From assembly GCA_963575745.1 (NCBI GenBank), contig CAUYUJ010012558.1, positions 819,908 to 883,907 on the forward strand: 64,000 bases of DNA, given 5' to 3'. Positions 1 to 12,100 of this stretch are shown here, piece after piece. The notes under the pieces are model-generated. The model searched no databases. It was given only the letters and a program-made list of their open reading frames with translations, and was not told the origin of the DNA. Each line of letters opens with the position of its first letter. The stretch's first letter is position 1. The position numbers and the translations under genes are program-made. Source of the stretch: Prorocentrum cordatum (lineage: Eukaryota; Sar; Dinophyceae; Prorocentrales; Prorocentraceae).

Positions 1-94
1 GTGAGAGACTGGAGCACGGAGCCAGCGTCGATCGTGAGTGATACTTTGATGCAAGGCCCACATGGTTTACGAAGTTGTTTGAAACCAGATGTGG

Positions 95-352
95 TCAGAG
101 AGTCCTTGATGATTGTAGTGTCACTACGGTAAGGAACCAGTCGTCCGTGCTGCGGGCTGCAACTAATGCTCCGGCAGCATAGTTGGATCGAGCCTGGAAG
201 CGATGGGGTTTACGTAGGCCCTCGATGCAATGGGTGACTTTTTCCTTTTTGCTCGTGATTCCACGGCGAAGAAGGTTGCGCCCCCGAAATCCATCGCCTG
301 TTGTTGCATTGTTTCTTGTCCGGTGAGCTTGCGATCGCCCTAGCCGCTGCAT
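95..352 (-). pseudogene. RNase H domain fragment of the copia-like element
   Basis: An 85-residue reading frame contains the run GFRGRNLLRRG followed by an Arg/His-rich stretch, an Ala-Ala-Gly-Ala segment and a VTLQ ending. This resembles the RNase H region of dinoflagellate copia-like polyproteins, where a serine- and alanine-rich helix precedes a final VTLQ-type strand. It is the most 3' recognisable piece of the element and continues toward the window edge. No intact catalytic D-E-D set can be read. The fragment is a decayed domain, not a gene. Confidence 0.4.
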
Positions 353-516
353 CGATCAAACATGCCATCAGGAATCATGGTTCGATAGGCGGCACCAGGG
401 AATTGTAATACTTTGCGCGTAAGTGCATTGAGTCGTCTCACCTGGAGATTGGTCGGCCGTTGAATGCGTTGCAATGAAGCAGTGCGTACTACGACCCAGA
501 ATTTAATCATTGCCGG

Positions 517-990
517 CTAGGCGAGTTCCCCTTGCAGATTGACAAACACGTCGCCCGCAATCTTACTCGCCGGCGCTTCTGGCCAAGCTCCGACGAGTTC
601 GGGGCGCGCATTCGCATGCCAAAAAATGACACGTTCGCCTTGGTCCTTGATCTCGTCTCCGTTGTCGGCCCTGGTGCGCCTGACTGCGCCCCTTTTGTAC
701 GCGAATGTGTAAAAATTGCCTGTGCCAAACACTTGTTCTACTCTGCGCACATCGGGGCGAGCGTGTTCCTCCTTACCGCGCATGTTGACGTCGTCCACGC
801 GTTCTGCAGCAAGCAGGTCAGGTGCCGCCTCAAATCCTGGATCGCATGACACTGATCCAAGGCAGATATTCTCGGTCTTCTGTCTGGGCTTCAGGGAGAA
901 GGCTCGCGGCGTGTCTTTGTTCCCAATGCCCAGCTTCCGGCGCTCAAAGCAGCGCCGGGCCTCGCCATAGTCGTCAAAACCAGGCGGCGC
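517..990 (-). pseudogene. Reverse transcriptase fragment of the copia-like element
   Basis: The frame contains GFDDYGEARRCF, then a PRAFSLKPRQKTE segment, which matches the 'APRAW-LKL' part of copia-type RTs. About 40 residues further on comes RVDDVNM, at the position of the catalytic H/Y-V-D-D motif. The stretch ends with ASKIAGDVFVNLQGELA, like the connection region before RNase H. The first motif residue is Arg instead of the usual aromatic or His. The segment upstream to 1215 is in frame but has no recognisable similarity. Part of the decayed element at 1-5073. Confidence 0.5.
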
Positions 991-1270
991 ACGTAGAAAC
1001 GATGCGCTCCCAGGAATTAGCAGTGCGAAACGCACTGTGCAATCCTGCCCCCCCGGGCCCCCCCGTGGCCTCGGCGAGTTCCTTTTGCGCCAGTTGGAAC
1101 TCGTCCTCGCCCTGGCCGCGCCCAGGCGTGCCCGGGCCCGATTTGCGCGGCAAGCAACCTCACTCGTCACCAGTCGCTGCGGGGCGTGTCGGGCCGTTCC
1201 AGGAAACGTCTCCACCGAGAAGGCACCCTGAATCCATGGTGCCTCTCAACGCAAGACGTAGTTGGAGGAT

Positions 1271-2320
1271 CTATCGGCCTGGCTGGCGCCTTTCTTGGTG
1301 GATATCCATGCGTGGACATAACGCGACGTCATTTCGCAGTGGGATCTGGGACTTCGAGCGTCCTTCTTTCGCGAAGCATATGTTATCTAGCAGTGTCTGA
1401 AGTTCGGCTGAAAGAGCGATTGATCCTTGTTTCAAATGAATTGGGACCTCTTGTTTCGTCAGTCGGTCATCCACTCTCGCGACCGCGGCCCTCTTGATCT
1501 CCGCCGAAAAATCTACTCGCATGGTTGCCACGCCATCGGCGCGCATAGCCGTCTACTGCGATCCGTCCAGTATACCTTGGCCATGTCGCTGGCGAAGCAG
1601 ACTTCGGTGCATTCGTCATGGCCGCCGGCGTCGAAGTCGTAGTCGTCGTCAGCGAGGTCGCTCGGCGACGCGTTGATAGGCGTGGTGCGATCCCCGGACC
1701 GTTGGTGGGAAGACAGCATGTCGTGTTGGATGTGTTCACCTAGGTTGGTTGCGTCCACCCGGAACGTGCAGCTATGTGTTCCGAGTGGCCCCAGTGCGGC
1801 GTTGGCCGGGGTGAGGGGCACATGGGCAATGTGAAGACACATGTTCTTTTTCGGTCAACGGGTGCGCTTTGATGTACTGGCGGTCGGAATTGACCAGTTC
1901 TTGATGCCAGTCGTGCATCAGCATCGCGCCCCCCTCCTTCTCCTCGCTGTCTCCTCCTTCGGTTGCAGGGGGGCCAGAGTCTCTCTCGGGGCCTATGGGG
2001 ATCTCAGGGAGGTTCGTGTTTCCACGTATATCACCAACCCGGGGGCCGTCGGCGAAGTCGGGGGACCTCGAGGGCTCTCGTTGAAGGAGTGCGTTGGTCT
2101 GGATGGCATCAAGCACTGAATCAGTCGAGCAGAGGTGCTGCCTGTAATGACTGGGATGCTAAGCGCAGTGTTCGCTGACTCGTAAAAGCGGAAGCCAGGC
2201 TGGACATCGCTATCGTAACATATCAACGCAATGCGATCAGCACCTGCATAATGCGGCAGGGCGTGAACCCTTCTGGCCAACCTGATAGCACTGACACTGT
2301 GGATACTCAAGTGAGTTCAG
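1271..2320 (-). pseudogene. Integrase-RT linker region of the copia-like polyprotein, frame-shifted
   Basis: Three overlapping minus-strand frames carry successive pieces of one polyprotein: a YDSDVQPGFRFYES-type stretch (about 2190-2250), a Pro/Glu-rich spacer (1772-2116), and a FASDMAKVYW stretch near 1600 that resembles the start of the RT domain in this family. No single frame is open throughout, so frameshifts and stops have accumulated. No function is expected. The alternative, an unrelated fast-evolving gene, is less likely given the flanking integrase and RT. Confidence 0.4.
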
Positions 2321-2495
2321 ACGATATATTGGATTGCAACCTGACGCTTTAAGTCCATCTACTTCCACCTGATAACTGGCATACCTTCTTGCGGTCACTT
2401 CCCCGCTGGGTGCGCAGAGATGTAGGACGCGATGGTGCGCGTTGCCATGTTGCCCGTGCTGAGTTCTTGCGCCATGAACACATCAGCGAAGAGGG

Positions 2496-3354
2496 TCAAT
2501 CTCGCACCAGGAACCTGAGCCAATCTCTCTTTCCAGATTTGGCCACAAGAAGGCCACGTGCCGCAGTGACTTCACTGACCCTGCAAAGGTCATTCCAGCC
2601 TCCATGGCCGTCTTTACTTGTAGTGGGTCGGTGGTAGTCAATGATCGCGCCCCCATCTCGCAGTTCTTTTAGCATGCGAGGGCTCTGATACCTTAGCCAC
2701 CGCAGTGGCATGGGCGATTGCCTCCGATGCACTTTCCTGAATACGTCGCTCTCTTTTCTGGCCAGTCGATCAGGAAACGCCGAGGCCGGGAGATCAAAGT
2801 CTGTCAGCATACCTGGCTGGCGCCAATTATAAACGCTGTATGGGGAGAGACCATCGTAGAAAGTGAGCGCAGTGCATACAAATAAAGCTTCAGCCAGAAG
2901 CCACTGGACAACGAACGGGACATCCTGCCTCTCGAGATCTTTTCCATGGCATGAATGACCCCATCGGAGCATCCCGTTTCGGTCTTCGATCGCGTCGGCG
3001 TGCTGGCCTGAAACACGGACGCGGAGGTTTGCTCCGTGAGCTTTTAGCCGGCCTTCAGTTTCATCTTTGTTCAGCCCACCCTCGCCGTCATAATCGAATA
3101 GGATGGCTGCGCGGTTAAGTTTGACCCGACAGTTGTACTGGGCATCCATCCAGTGGGGGTCTTTTTTTCTTGTTGGGAGACTCACATCCGCAAGCGTATC
3201 TGATGAACCTATCGAAACTGTGCAAGGCGACGTGCTTCTTGTAAAAGAACAAGTCGCTGTCGACTTCCTCATTGAAACGGCCAGGCGGGCTTTTTTCTTG
3301 GCAGGGTGGGAGTGCTGGGTCGTTCTCAGGCCTGGCACTCTCGACTAGCGTCAA
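2496..3354 (-). pseudogene. Integrase core and C-terminal region of the copia-like element
   Basis: The clearest part of the element. A short upstream frame (to 3354) has ALHSFDRFIRYACGCESPNKK, the start of the integrase core. After a frame change near 3160 comes ILFDYDGEGGLN, the position of a core acidic residue. Then follow a GQHAD...EDRNGMLR segment and LLAEALFVCTALTFYDGLSPY...RQPGML, the region that ends copia-type integrase cores ('LLAEAL..NAL.F..G.SPY...GRQP'). The end, AIIDYHRPTTSKDGHGGWN, resembles the DNA-binding tail. Roughly 230 residues are readable; the frame break and degraded spacing mark a pseudogene. Confidence 0.65.
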
Positions 3355-3525
3355 CTATCGGCTTTGTCATGTTGACTCTGGTGTCGTCCAGGCCTACTCG
3401 CTGTAGAATATTGAATATTGTGCATGTTCGGCTCCATTGCGCGAACCACTCGAAGGTGGAGCTTCCTCAAAACCTTGTTGACGATGGCCGGTCCCGCCCT
3501 CCAGAGTGCCTTGAAATTGGACTGG

Positions 3526-4464
3526 TTACTGAATCGGGACCAGTCTGGCAGCGCGCTCGGGCTGGCGCCATCTGCCAGCCAGACGGGATACAGCGCGAGA
3601 GCGGAGTGGAGCCCTGCGGGCGACACGGTGAGCTACTGGCTGAGGAGGGAGAGGTGCTGCCTCTCCCACGTCAATCGCGTTTCCGCGCTTGTCCATGTCA
3701 CCCGTCGGGTCATCGCTAGCACACGGCCGTGGTGGTCTAGGACGTGCTCCCGACGGTCCAGATGACGAGGAAGCCTGTCCGCCGCCCGGCTCGATGGACT
3801 CCGGGGGGCCCCCGCGCCCCGTAGGTCCAAGTGGCACAAGGGCATCATCGCCAGTAAGCCAGCTGAACTGTTCAGCGACAAAACATTCGTACTTTTTGTA
3901 GCTGTACCCCTTCTCTCGCTGATCACGGTGTTTCTTGCGTGCCTTGCGTTTCCAATGGACAGACGCTGCGTCGAAGTATCTGCGCGCGTGGGGGTCTCGG
4001 GCGCGCGATGGGCCGTCGGCTGGGAAGTTCTGAGCTCGCCCAAGACGTCCGCGACCTTCAGGCGGGGCCCTGCCGAGCGTTGGTGGATTCGCGGTTCGCG
4101 TCGCCTGATCGGGGCCTGCAGGGCCCGCGGCGGTGGCAAAGGGAGCGCGCGTGTCAGAGATGGCATGAGTGTTCGAGCCTCCACGAACGTCTGTGCCACT
4201 GTCCAAGAGAAGGTGGCGCGCTCCGTGCTGTCGCTTTTCAGGCGCTAGTCGGGGTCGAAATGGCCACGGGGGATCGCGAGGTGGCCACTTGGCAGTTCCA
4301 TTATAAGCAGAATCTTTGCTGGTCGATCTAGTTTGATGGGATAGCCCAAACTCCCCGGGAGTAAGCCTTTGTCCCTTACGTATCATGAGGAGTGCATCAT
4401 TACCCTGCATGGGCGCCTTGCCCAAAATGGCGGGCAACTCGGGGTCCGCGGCGACGTTCGCCAA
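3526..4464 (-). pseudogene. Possible protease/gag part of the copia-like element
   Basis: A 312-residue open frame lies immediately upstream of the integrase fragment. About residue 85 it reads HLLLDSGTDV, compatible with the D-S-G active-site loop of a retroviral-type aspartic protease. A Lys/Arg-rich stretch (about 175-195) and a Pro/Ser-rich tail follow. Placement between the upstream region and integrase fits a copia polyprotein. The evidence is one short motif plus position; the rest is not recognisable and another frame is also open across part of it. Confidence 0.3.
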
Positions 4465-4504
4465 AGAGGTATCCCTTCGACTGCGGCCTTAGTATTTGAC
4501 CGCA

Positions 4505-5073
4505 TTAAGCACGTTGGCGACGCCGGCGCCGACGCCCAACTCCGATCAAATTTAAGCGGTTCGCCCGCCTTGAAAGAGTGGTGGCCAGGCTATCGTTTGC
4601 AACTGCCCCATGGACTCCAACGTCGCATTTCCAATGGAGTTGATACGTGGTCCGAGGCCCACTGGCGCAGATGGTCAGCCATTGGGCAAACTTGCCCGAG
4701 AGGTGGTATTCCACGACTCCCAGGAGAGCCCCCGCCCCCACCCGCACTGTTGACTATACTTTCATCTAGCGATCAGTGGGATAGGTCAGGATCCCGCGCA
4801 CTGGCCCACGAATTGGTCCTAAGTGTACACCGCCCGCGGTAGACCACCATCGGGTTGTGCACTGGTCGGCGTGGCGTAAGGTTCTGCTGGTGGTGTAATA
4901 GCTGGTGCAGTAGCTGACTGTCCTGCTTGTCGTTGTTGTTGCTGCTGCTCCTCTCGTCGTTGTCGCAGTGCCGCAAACGGGCCAGCGACGTCCTCCATAG
5001 GAGAAGCGACTGGGAACAGGAAGCAAGCCTTAACATGTCCAGGTGCTCGGCATTGGACAGTCAAGAGGAACAC
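4505..5073 (-). other. Low-complexity upstream region, possibly remnant gag
   Basis: Minus-strand translation gives a Gln-rich, coiled-coil-like stretch at about 4900-4960, followed by Ala/Pro/Thr-rich sequence. Position upstream of the protease-like motif suggests gag, but nothing specific (no CCHC knuckle) is visible. Confidence 0.2.
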
Positions 5074-5306
5074 CTCTCATCCAGCTTGTCATTCTCCTGT
5101 GCCAGCAACTTTCGTGACAGGAAGATTGCACCTCTCGCCTCAGCGCAGCGCACATTCGTCTTCAAATATTGCAGCGGATCCAAGCCTGGAGGGCGGCTGG
5201 CTGCTGGTTATCAACATGTGGGGCTCGCCTGAGCGCCACGCGCGTTCGTCTTACACGTTTGCAAAAGTACCAAGGAGTCGAAGTTTCAAAGCCGCAGGAA
5301 TGGATT

Positions 5307-5455
5307 CCTGGCACGATTTAGGACTGTCAGAACGCAGCTGTCACGCTGATTCGCGGTGTTGAGGCCCCAGGACACGAGATTTCTCGCACGATTCAGAACT
5401 GCCAGGACGCAAGAGTCAACAGTCATGGTAATTCCAAGCGTTGAGGTCCCCGGAG
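5307..5455 (+). repeat. Two-copy tandem repeat, about 77 bp
   Basis: The unit GCACGATTYAGRACTG...ACGCAG/AAG...GTTGAGGYCCC occurs at about 5310-5378 and again at about 5387-5452 with scattered mismatches. The surrounding 5100-5560 stretch shows no convincing coding sequence. Confidence 0.6.
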
Positions 5456-5973
5456 TAGTGCTTTATAACGGTTTGTTGTTTTCAGAAGGTTGCCTTCCAT
5501 TTGGGCATTTCCCACTTCTCGCAATATAAACAACTTATTGCAGAGGCTTATGTAAAGGGAACTGGGAGGGAGGGTGTGTTGCAACATCGTTGGTGAGTCT
5601 TGGGTTTACACTGGTCCTCTTCCTCCTCCTGCTTGTCCTCACACTGATCCTCCTCCTTGCCTCTCAGCCCACCATCCCTGTTCATCCCTCCACCCCCATC
5701 ATCTGCCTCGTCCTCCCCAGTCTTCCTTATCCCCAAAGAGGTTGGAGAATGAGGAGGAGGAGGAGGAAACAGAGGACAGGGAAGCAGGTGAGGAGGAGAG
5801 GGCGAAGGAGGGTTGAGGGAGGAGGAGGGAGGGGAAGGAAGAGGAGGAGGAAAGGGAAGAACAAGAGGTGGAGGAGGAGGGCAGCCGGTCCCACCTGGGA
5901 CCAGGACGGCCGCACGCCCGCTCCCAGACGGGCCGAGAACGCGACCAAAGCCGATACTGGGTCCTGGGGGGCC
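5456..5973. other. Gene-poor CT/GGA-rich stretch at the 3' end of the SDR gene
   Basis: From about 5600 the + strand is a run of CTC/TCC units changing to GGA units near 5750. The last 20-30 residues expected for an SDR of this family, and the stop codon, should lie here on the minus strand, but I could not place them. Confidence 0.4.
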
Positions 5974-6012
5974 GGCCTTTCCAGCCAGGGTAGGGGCATG
6001 CGGATCGGTAGC
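5974..6012 (-). CDS. Possible SDR exon 10
   Basis: ATDPHAPTLAGKA matches the 'ALATDPN...LSGKV' block near the C-terminus of DHRS1-like proteins. About seven expected residues between exon 9 and this block were not found, so a small exon may be missing. The coding sequence after GKA is not recognised. Confidence 0.4.
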
Positions 6013-9000
6013 TCCTCCTGATCCTCATCATCCTAGAGTCCTTGTCCTCATCCTCGCTTCTCTCTGCTCATCCTGCCCCTCCTCCGCCTCGATGCCTCCT
6101 CATCCTCCTCGCGTTCTTCTGCCGCTGCTCCTCCTCCAGCTCCGCCATCCCGTTCTGTCCCCGTCTTCCTCCTTGTCCTCATTGTCCTCCTCCTCCTCAT
6201 CATCCTCCTCCTCCTTCTCCTACTCCTCCTCCTCGTCCTCCTGCTCATCCTCTTCCTCCCCTCCTTTCATTCCCTTCGCCTCCGCATTCCCCTTACACCC
6301 CCTCCTCCCATTCCCGCCCTGTTCTACTAGCCCCCCTGCCTCCTATCTGCTCGCAGGCATCATCTCGCCCGCCATCTTCTCCCCGTGCTCCTGCTGCTCC
6401 ATCCTCCTCCTGCTCATTCTGCTCCTCCTAAACCTCTTGGTCAGAACCGTCCTCCCTCCTTCTCCTCCTCCTCCTCCTCCTCTTTCTCCTCCTCCTCCTC
6501 CTCCTCCTCCTCCTCTTGCTCGTCTCACTCCAATTGGCTTCCCCGGATGCCCGTGAGCAGGGGACTCTCGGCGCACTTGTCCAGGTCCTGGCCCCCGGTC
6601 ATCTTCTCCACACGCTGCTTGTCTGTGACGGCGAGATCAGCGACCCAGCAAAAGGAATGAGAAGGAAGAGGAGTGAGAGGAGGAGGGAGGAGGACGAGGA
6701 GGAGGAGGAGGATTGGAGGGGGAGGAGGCCAGGATGCGGGAGAAGGAGGAGGAGAAGAGAGGGAAGATGGCGAAGAGCAGGAGAGGGAGGAGAAGTGAGG
6801 GAGGAGAAGAGAGGGAGGAGAAGCTAGATGCGCTCGCGCCTCATCTGGCAGCCTATCCTTCCCTCCCATCCCTACCCATGGCGCTGATGTTTCTCTATCC
6901 GCGGACGCGTGGCATAGCCGACCTACGACTCACACAGAAAGACCATTTAGTGTCATGCGCAATCGGGATAAAAGGGAAGCTGCGTGCACAAGAGGGGGTG
7001 GCGGGTGAGCTGGAGGATGAGCGGGAGGAAGCGGATGAGGACGCACAGCAGCAGCCGGAACTAAAGCGGAGGGATCGGGAGGGAAAGAAGGACCAGGGGA
7101 AGGCGGAAGAGAGAAATGAGAAGAGCGACAACGATGAATAAAGACTCGGATTCAGAAAAGTGGCCCGCGGCGTGACGAGACGAACAGCAGCAACAGGAAC
7201 TGGAGTGGAAGGAGCGGGAGTAACAGGAAGACCAGGTGACGGCGGAGGAGGGGGAATGAAGGGGGGACCACAATGAACCACGACTCGAATCCAGAAGTGG
7301 CTCGCGCTGGGGCGAGAGCGCGTTTCTGAACGACGGGAGCAACGCGCCGATCCGAAAATGAGGCCCACTCTCCACCAGGAGCACCAATTTGAAACTCTGG
7401 AATAAACTGGACTGTAACAAAAGCAATACGAACAATGAATATTTGAAACTCTGTGTAACAAAAAACAATACGTGGATGGGGCAGGAGATCTTCCAGACAA
7501 CTTCGGGGGAGAAGGGGGAGTATTATTCATACTGTTCAATTGTTGAAGAGGACGACGATCGGATGATGAGGAGGGTGAGGATGAGGAGAAGGAGAAGTGG
7601 GGAAGGACGGGGAGGAGGAGGAGGAGCGCCTTCTCGGTGAGGACGACGCCGGGCCACACCGAGAGGCAATCCACGCCCTGGGGGCCCAGCTCCACCTAGG
7701 GGAGCGGGAGAAAGGAAGGGCACGGGGAAGGCGGCCTCACCTCACCCCCGCGCCTCTTCCTTTCCTACGCGCAATCCAAGAGGCGAGAACCCGGAACCCT
7801 GGAGTTTGAAGCTTCGCTCCTCCAGCAAAAGCCCGGAACTCCAGACTTCTGGGTTTTTACCTCTGGGTTTCTGGGTTTGTCCCTCGGTCCTCCTCCTCCT
7901 CCTGCTCCTCTTGCTCCTGCTCTTGCTCCTGCATCTCACGAGGACGAGGAGGAGAAGGCACGTCGAGGACGGAGAGGACGAGGACGACGACAAGGACGAG
8001 ACCCACGAAGACGAAAATAACGAGGGAGGCTGAAAAGGGACGGAGGGAAAGAAGCAAAGAACCGAGGCGAACCGAGAAGAAACAAAACAATGACACTGGC
8101 AAATGGAAAAGAGAGAAGATACATCGAAACGGAAGGAGGGCAAAACGGAACGGCAAGAAGGTAGAACGGAGAGGAAGAAGCGTATGGGAACAACGACTGA
8201 AGACAGAACGGAAAAACAAAAACATAAGACGGTAGCGGAATAGAGGGGGGGATACCAAAGACGAAACGAAACATCAATAACAACAAAACACTGACTACAA
8301 GCAGGAAGCAACAAACGGCAAACGGCAAGAGTGCAAATGGAGAGAGGGTTAAAACAACGGAGGAACAAATATAATGGAACGGGGGAATGCAACATTGTAC
8401 GGACGGTTAGGGGTGAAACAAAACAGGGAAAATGTAACAGAAATGAAAGAAAGGAAGAAATAACGGCAAAACGGAAAGGAGGGAAGGTACAACGGAAAGG
8501 AGAGAGAACAACATGAAAAAGAGCATACAGAAATGGAGGAAACGTAAAACGTAAGAGGAGGAACAACAACATGACGAAACATACGGCAAACCTGACTGTA
8601 AGGATGGCAAAACGAAGCGGAGGGAGAAGAGCCCCTGCAAGGTAAAACGACACGGAAATATTGTAACACGGAACGGAGAAAACGGAAAAAAGGAACGGAA
8701 GAAAATACGTTAAACTGAACGGAACGACGAACAATCGTCACCCGCATCATCAGGACCACCAATACAATCAGCGTTGTCGTCGGCATCGTCACCACACCGT
8801 GACAATCATCATCACGAACCTCCGCAACACAATCAGCATCGCCATTGTCACAATCATCAGCATGGCCCTCATCAGCATCCTCATCGCCGCCGCCATCGCC
8901 ATCGTCAACACCCGCGGCTCCATCGTCATCTTTGCCGTCGTCCTCAACGCCCTGCTTATCAATATCCTCATTATTGTCCTAACCACCAGCGTCATCGCCA

Positions 9001-9145
9001 TCCGTTATCGTCTGAACCGCGGACATCATTGCCTCCTGCATATGCATCGGCATCATCATTGCTAGCATCATCATCATCCTCATTCTCATCATCATTATCA
9101 TCCTCAGTATCATCAGCATCGTCATCATCATCATCATCATCATCG

Positions 9146-9195
<50 letters not shown>

Positions 9196-12100
9196 GTTAT
9201 CCTCATGTTGCTAATCGGCGTGATCATCGCGTCGGCGCCATCATTGTCACACTCCATCGTCGTCATCGCCGTCATCGTCATCGTCATCATTGCCACCAGC
9301 GTCTCGTACTACCACCATACGCATCGTCCTCGCCACCACCTCCACCATCATCACCATCATCATCATCATCATCAACACCATCATACTCCGCATCACCATC
9401 TTCATCATAATCGTAATCATAATCACGTTGGTCACCCTGCCGACGGTCATCCTCATCATCATGAGCATCACCACGATCGCCACCGTAGTCATCACCATCT
9501 TGATGGAGGCCATCTCTGCCATCAACATCAACATCGACATCGTCAACATCGCCATCGCCACCGTCATCATCCGGACCTTCATCACCACCGTCATCATCGC
9601 CCTCATCTCGTCGCCGTCGTCGCCGCAACCGTCGTCAGCGCCAGCATGACCCGAATCAGTATAATCACCTTGATCGCCATCGCCAACCTGCCCATCATCA
9701 TCAGCAGCAGTGGCATCGCCATCGTCATGTGTCGTCGGACCTCTAATCGGTGTCCAGGGCATCAATTCGGTGCACCACCCTCGCAAATTGTCATTCAATA
9801 CTGGTCGTGCAGACGTGTCTACTCCAATCCTCATCACCCTACCCATCGTTGCCGTAATCGTCACCATCGGCATCGTGATCCTTATCGTACTCATCGTTGC
9901 CGCCATCATCGTCATCATCATCGGCATGGTCATCTACATTGTCGCCTTGATCCTTGGTCAACACCAACTTCATGGTCACCGAAACTGTTACCACCATGAT
10001 CAGCATGATCACCATCCGCATCATCATCGTAGGTAACCGTCGTCATCTCGATCGCCGTCCTCATCAGCATCATCATCACTATCATCATCAACATCATCAT
10101 CTTAAGTATCAGCACGATTATCATCGCAGCCGCCATGCTGTCGCCATCAACCCCATCGTCGTCGTGTAATCATCTACGTCGTCGCCCTCATCGTCGTCGG
10201 TGATTTCGCCGTCGCCATCGTGACCATCGTCATCATCACCAGCAGAATCAGACCACCACCACCATCATCGTCATCGCTATGGCTTCAGCATCATAACGAT
10301 TATCATCACCATCACCACTATAGGCATCGTCACCACCTCATCGTCGTCGCAATCACACCAACCACCATTTTCATCAGCATCACCCTTGTCATTGCCACCG
10401 TCACCAGCACCATTCCATTAATCATCCTCATCGTTGCCGTCATCGTCAACGTCACGTTTGTCATCACCACCAACATCATCAGCACCATCATCGCCGACGT
10501 CGTACTCAACCTCATGATGATGACTGATGACCCTCATCACTATCGTCCTCGACGGCGCCGCCCTGCTCATCATCATCCGATCGCCATCGTCATCAACATA
10601 TCGTCATAATCATTGCACTGTTCGGCGTATTTGTCATGATCATCGGTTTCAACATCATTATAATCAAGATCGCGCCGGCCCAAAACCAGCTTTACCCCGC
10701 AGAGCGGCTACAATCCCGACGAGAGGACGGGGGACAGCAGCGGGCGCAGGCCCAAGGAATCAAATAGAAGAAACCAGGACCTGCTACTCCATCATTTTCC
10801 ACCGCAGCGCAGACTCCTGGAAAGGAGGGTCACCATCCCCGAATGGCTCAAGGAGGCTCGACGCGCGCCTACCTGCTCAGGCCCTGGCAGCGGCTCCAGC
10901 TGAGGCAGAAACCTAAGATGCGGACGGAAGAGAGGAGGACGAGGAGGAGGAGGAGGAGAAGGAGGAGCCAAGATGACGTCAGGGGCGGCCACGACCGTGG
11001 AGCAATACTTACTGCGACACGTATCCCATCGCGTCGGCCCCAAACATCCTTTTACCCCGCAGTGCGGCTGCAATCCCGACGAGAGGACTGGGGGCAGCAG
11101 CGGGCGCAAGCCCAAATAACAAAGTCGAAGAAGCCAGGACTTGCAACTCTATCAACCTCCACGGCAGTGCAGATTCCTGGAAAAGGAGAGTCACCATCCC
11201 CGACTGGCGCAAGGAGGCTGGGCACGAACCTACCTGCTCGTGCCCACACTTCCGAAATACCGTTTGGTGCGATCGACCGAGGACGGGAGAAGAGTGGAGC
11301 GAGGGCGGGGTGGGCCAACATTTTCCAAGATCTGCTTCGGGAGCCGCTGCGAAATTGACTCAGTTCGCTGCAACTGCTGGCGAAAAAGAAAATGCGATTG
11401 CGTAGCACACATGCCGGCTAGGAGTATCGCTAAACTGAAAGCCGGCTCGACCATCTTCCACGAACCTGGAGCTTACCAACATCGCCCTGAAAAAAAAAGG
11501 CGTCATGACTCGGGCCGGCGTGTCGACATGTGCGCTCGAGGACAGAGCGCCAGCTTGTCTATGCACTGGGCTCTGCGAAACTGCCGGCACATTCTGCCCC
11601 GTCTGACAGCTGCAGACCGGAGAGGGGGCCAGAAAGGGTGCGACGGGCGAGGACCTGGACAAGTTGCGCAACCCATTACCGATCGCGCGCACCTACGACC
11701 GAAGCATCAGACTGAAAATTATCCGCAGGCGTATCTTGCGAGGCAGGCGCGATGGTGACCGCGACTGGATCTTCCGCGCGGCGTGGCAAACAAACTCAAT
11801 CGGCGGCGAGCTCAAAGGCCTCAGAAGGGCGCGCGTAGCAGTCCACGGCGATTCATGCGGCGGCGGCCGCGACCTTCCCGACGGGCCTGCGCTGGTGGAA
11901 CCAAAAGTCTGCGCAGAGTCACGCAATCTCCAGCGGGAGCGAGTCCCTCGCCCTGTCAGGGCTGGCCCGGCCAATCCCATTGAGAGCTGCGCTCGCCAGA
12001 GGGGGGGCGCGGTCGGCGAGCGCGCGCGCGGCCCAGGGCGATGCGCTGCCCAGAAGACGGCGTGCCGCGCAGCACTGGTCTGGTCACCTCGCAAGAACAG

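Larger units (their letters stand above)
1..5073 (-). mobile_element. Decayed Ty1/copia-like retrotransposon, cut by window edge
   Basis: Fragments of a gag-pol polyprotein run 5' to 3' along the minus strand in the order gag/protease, integrase, reverse transcriptase, RNase H, which is the Ty1/copia order (integrase before RT). Each domain is recognisable only over short stretches, and the reading frame changes several times between them, so this is a dead copy. The 3' end and any LTR lie beyond base 1. No LTR was identified at the 5' side near 5.1 kb. It lies just downstream of the last recognisable exon of the SDR gene. The recognition rests on resemblance to copia-type polyproteins I recall from dinoflagellates; frameshift-aware translated alignment would fix the limits. 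Confidence 0.6.

Noticed and set aside
5813-6556. Long Ser/Pro-rich and Arg-rich frames
   Set aside because: Translation of CTC/GGA microsatellite in an SDR intron.
7742-8734. 330-codon hydrophobic frame suggestive of a membrane protein
   Set aside because: Phe/Ser/Leu content comes from an A/G-rich low-complexity strand; all three minus frames are similarly hydrophobic.
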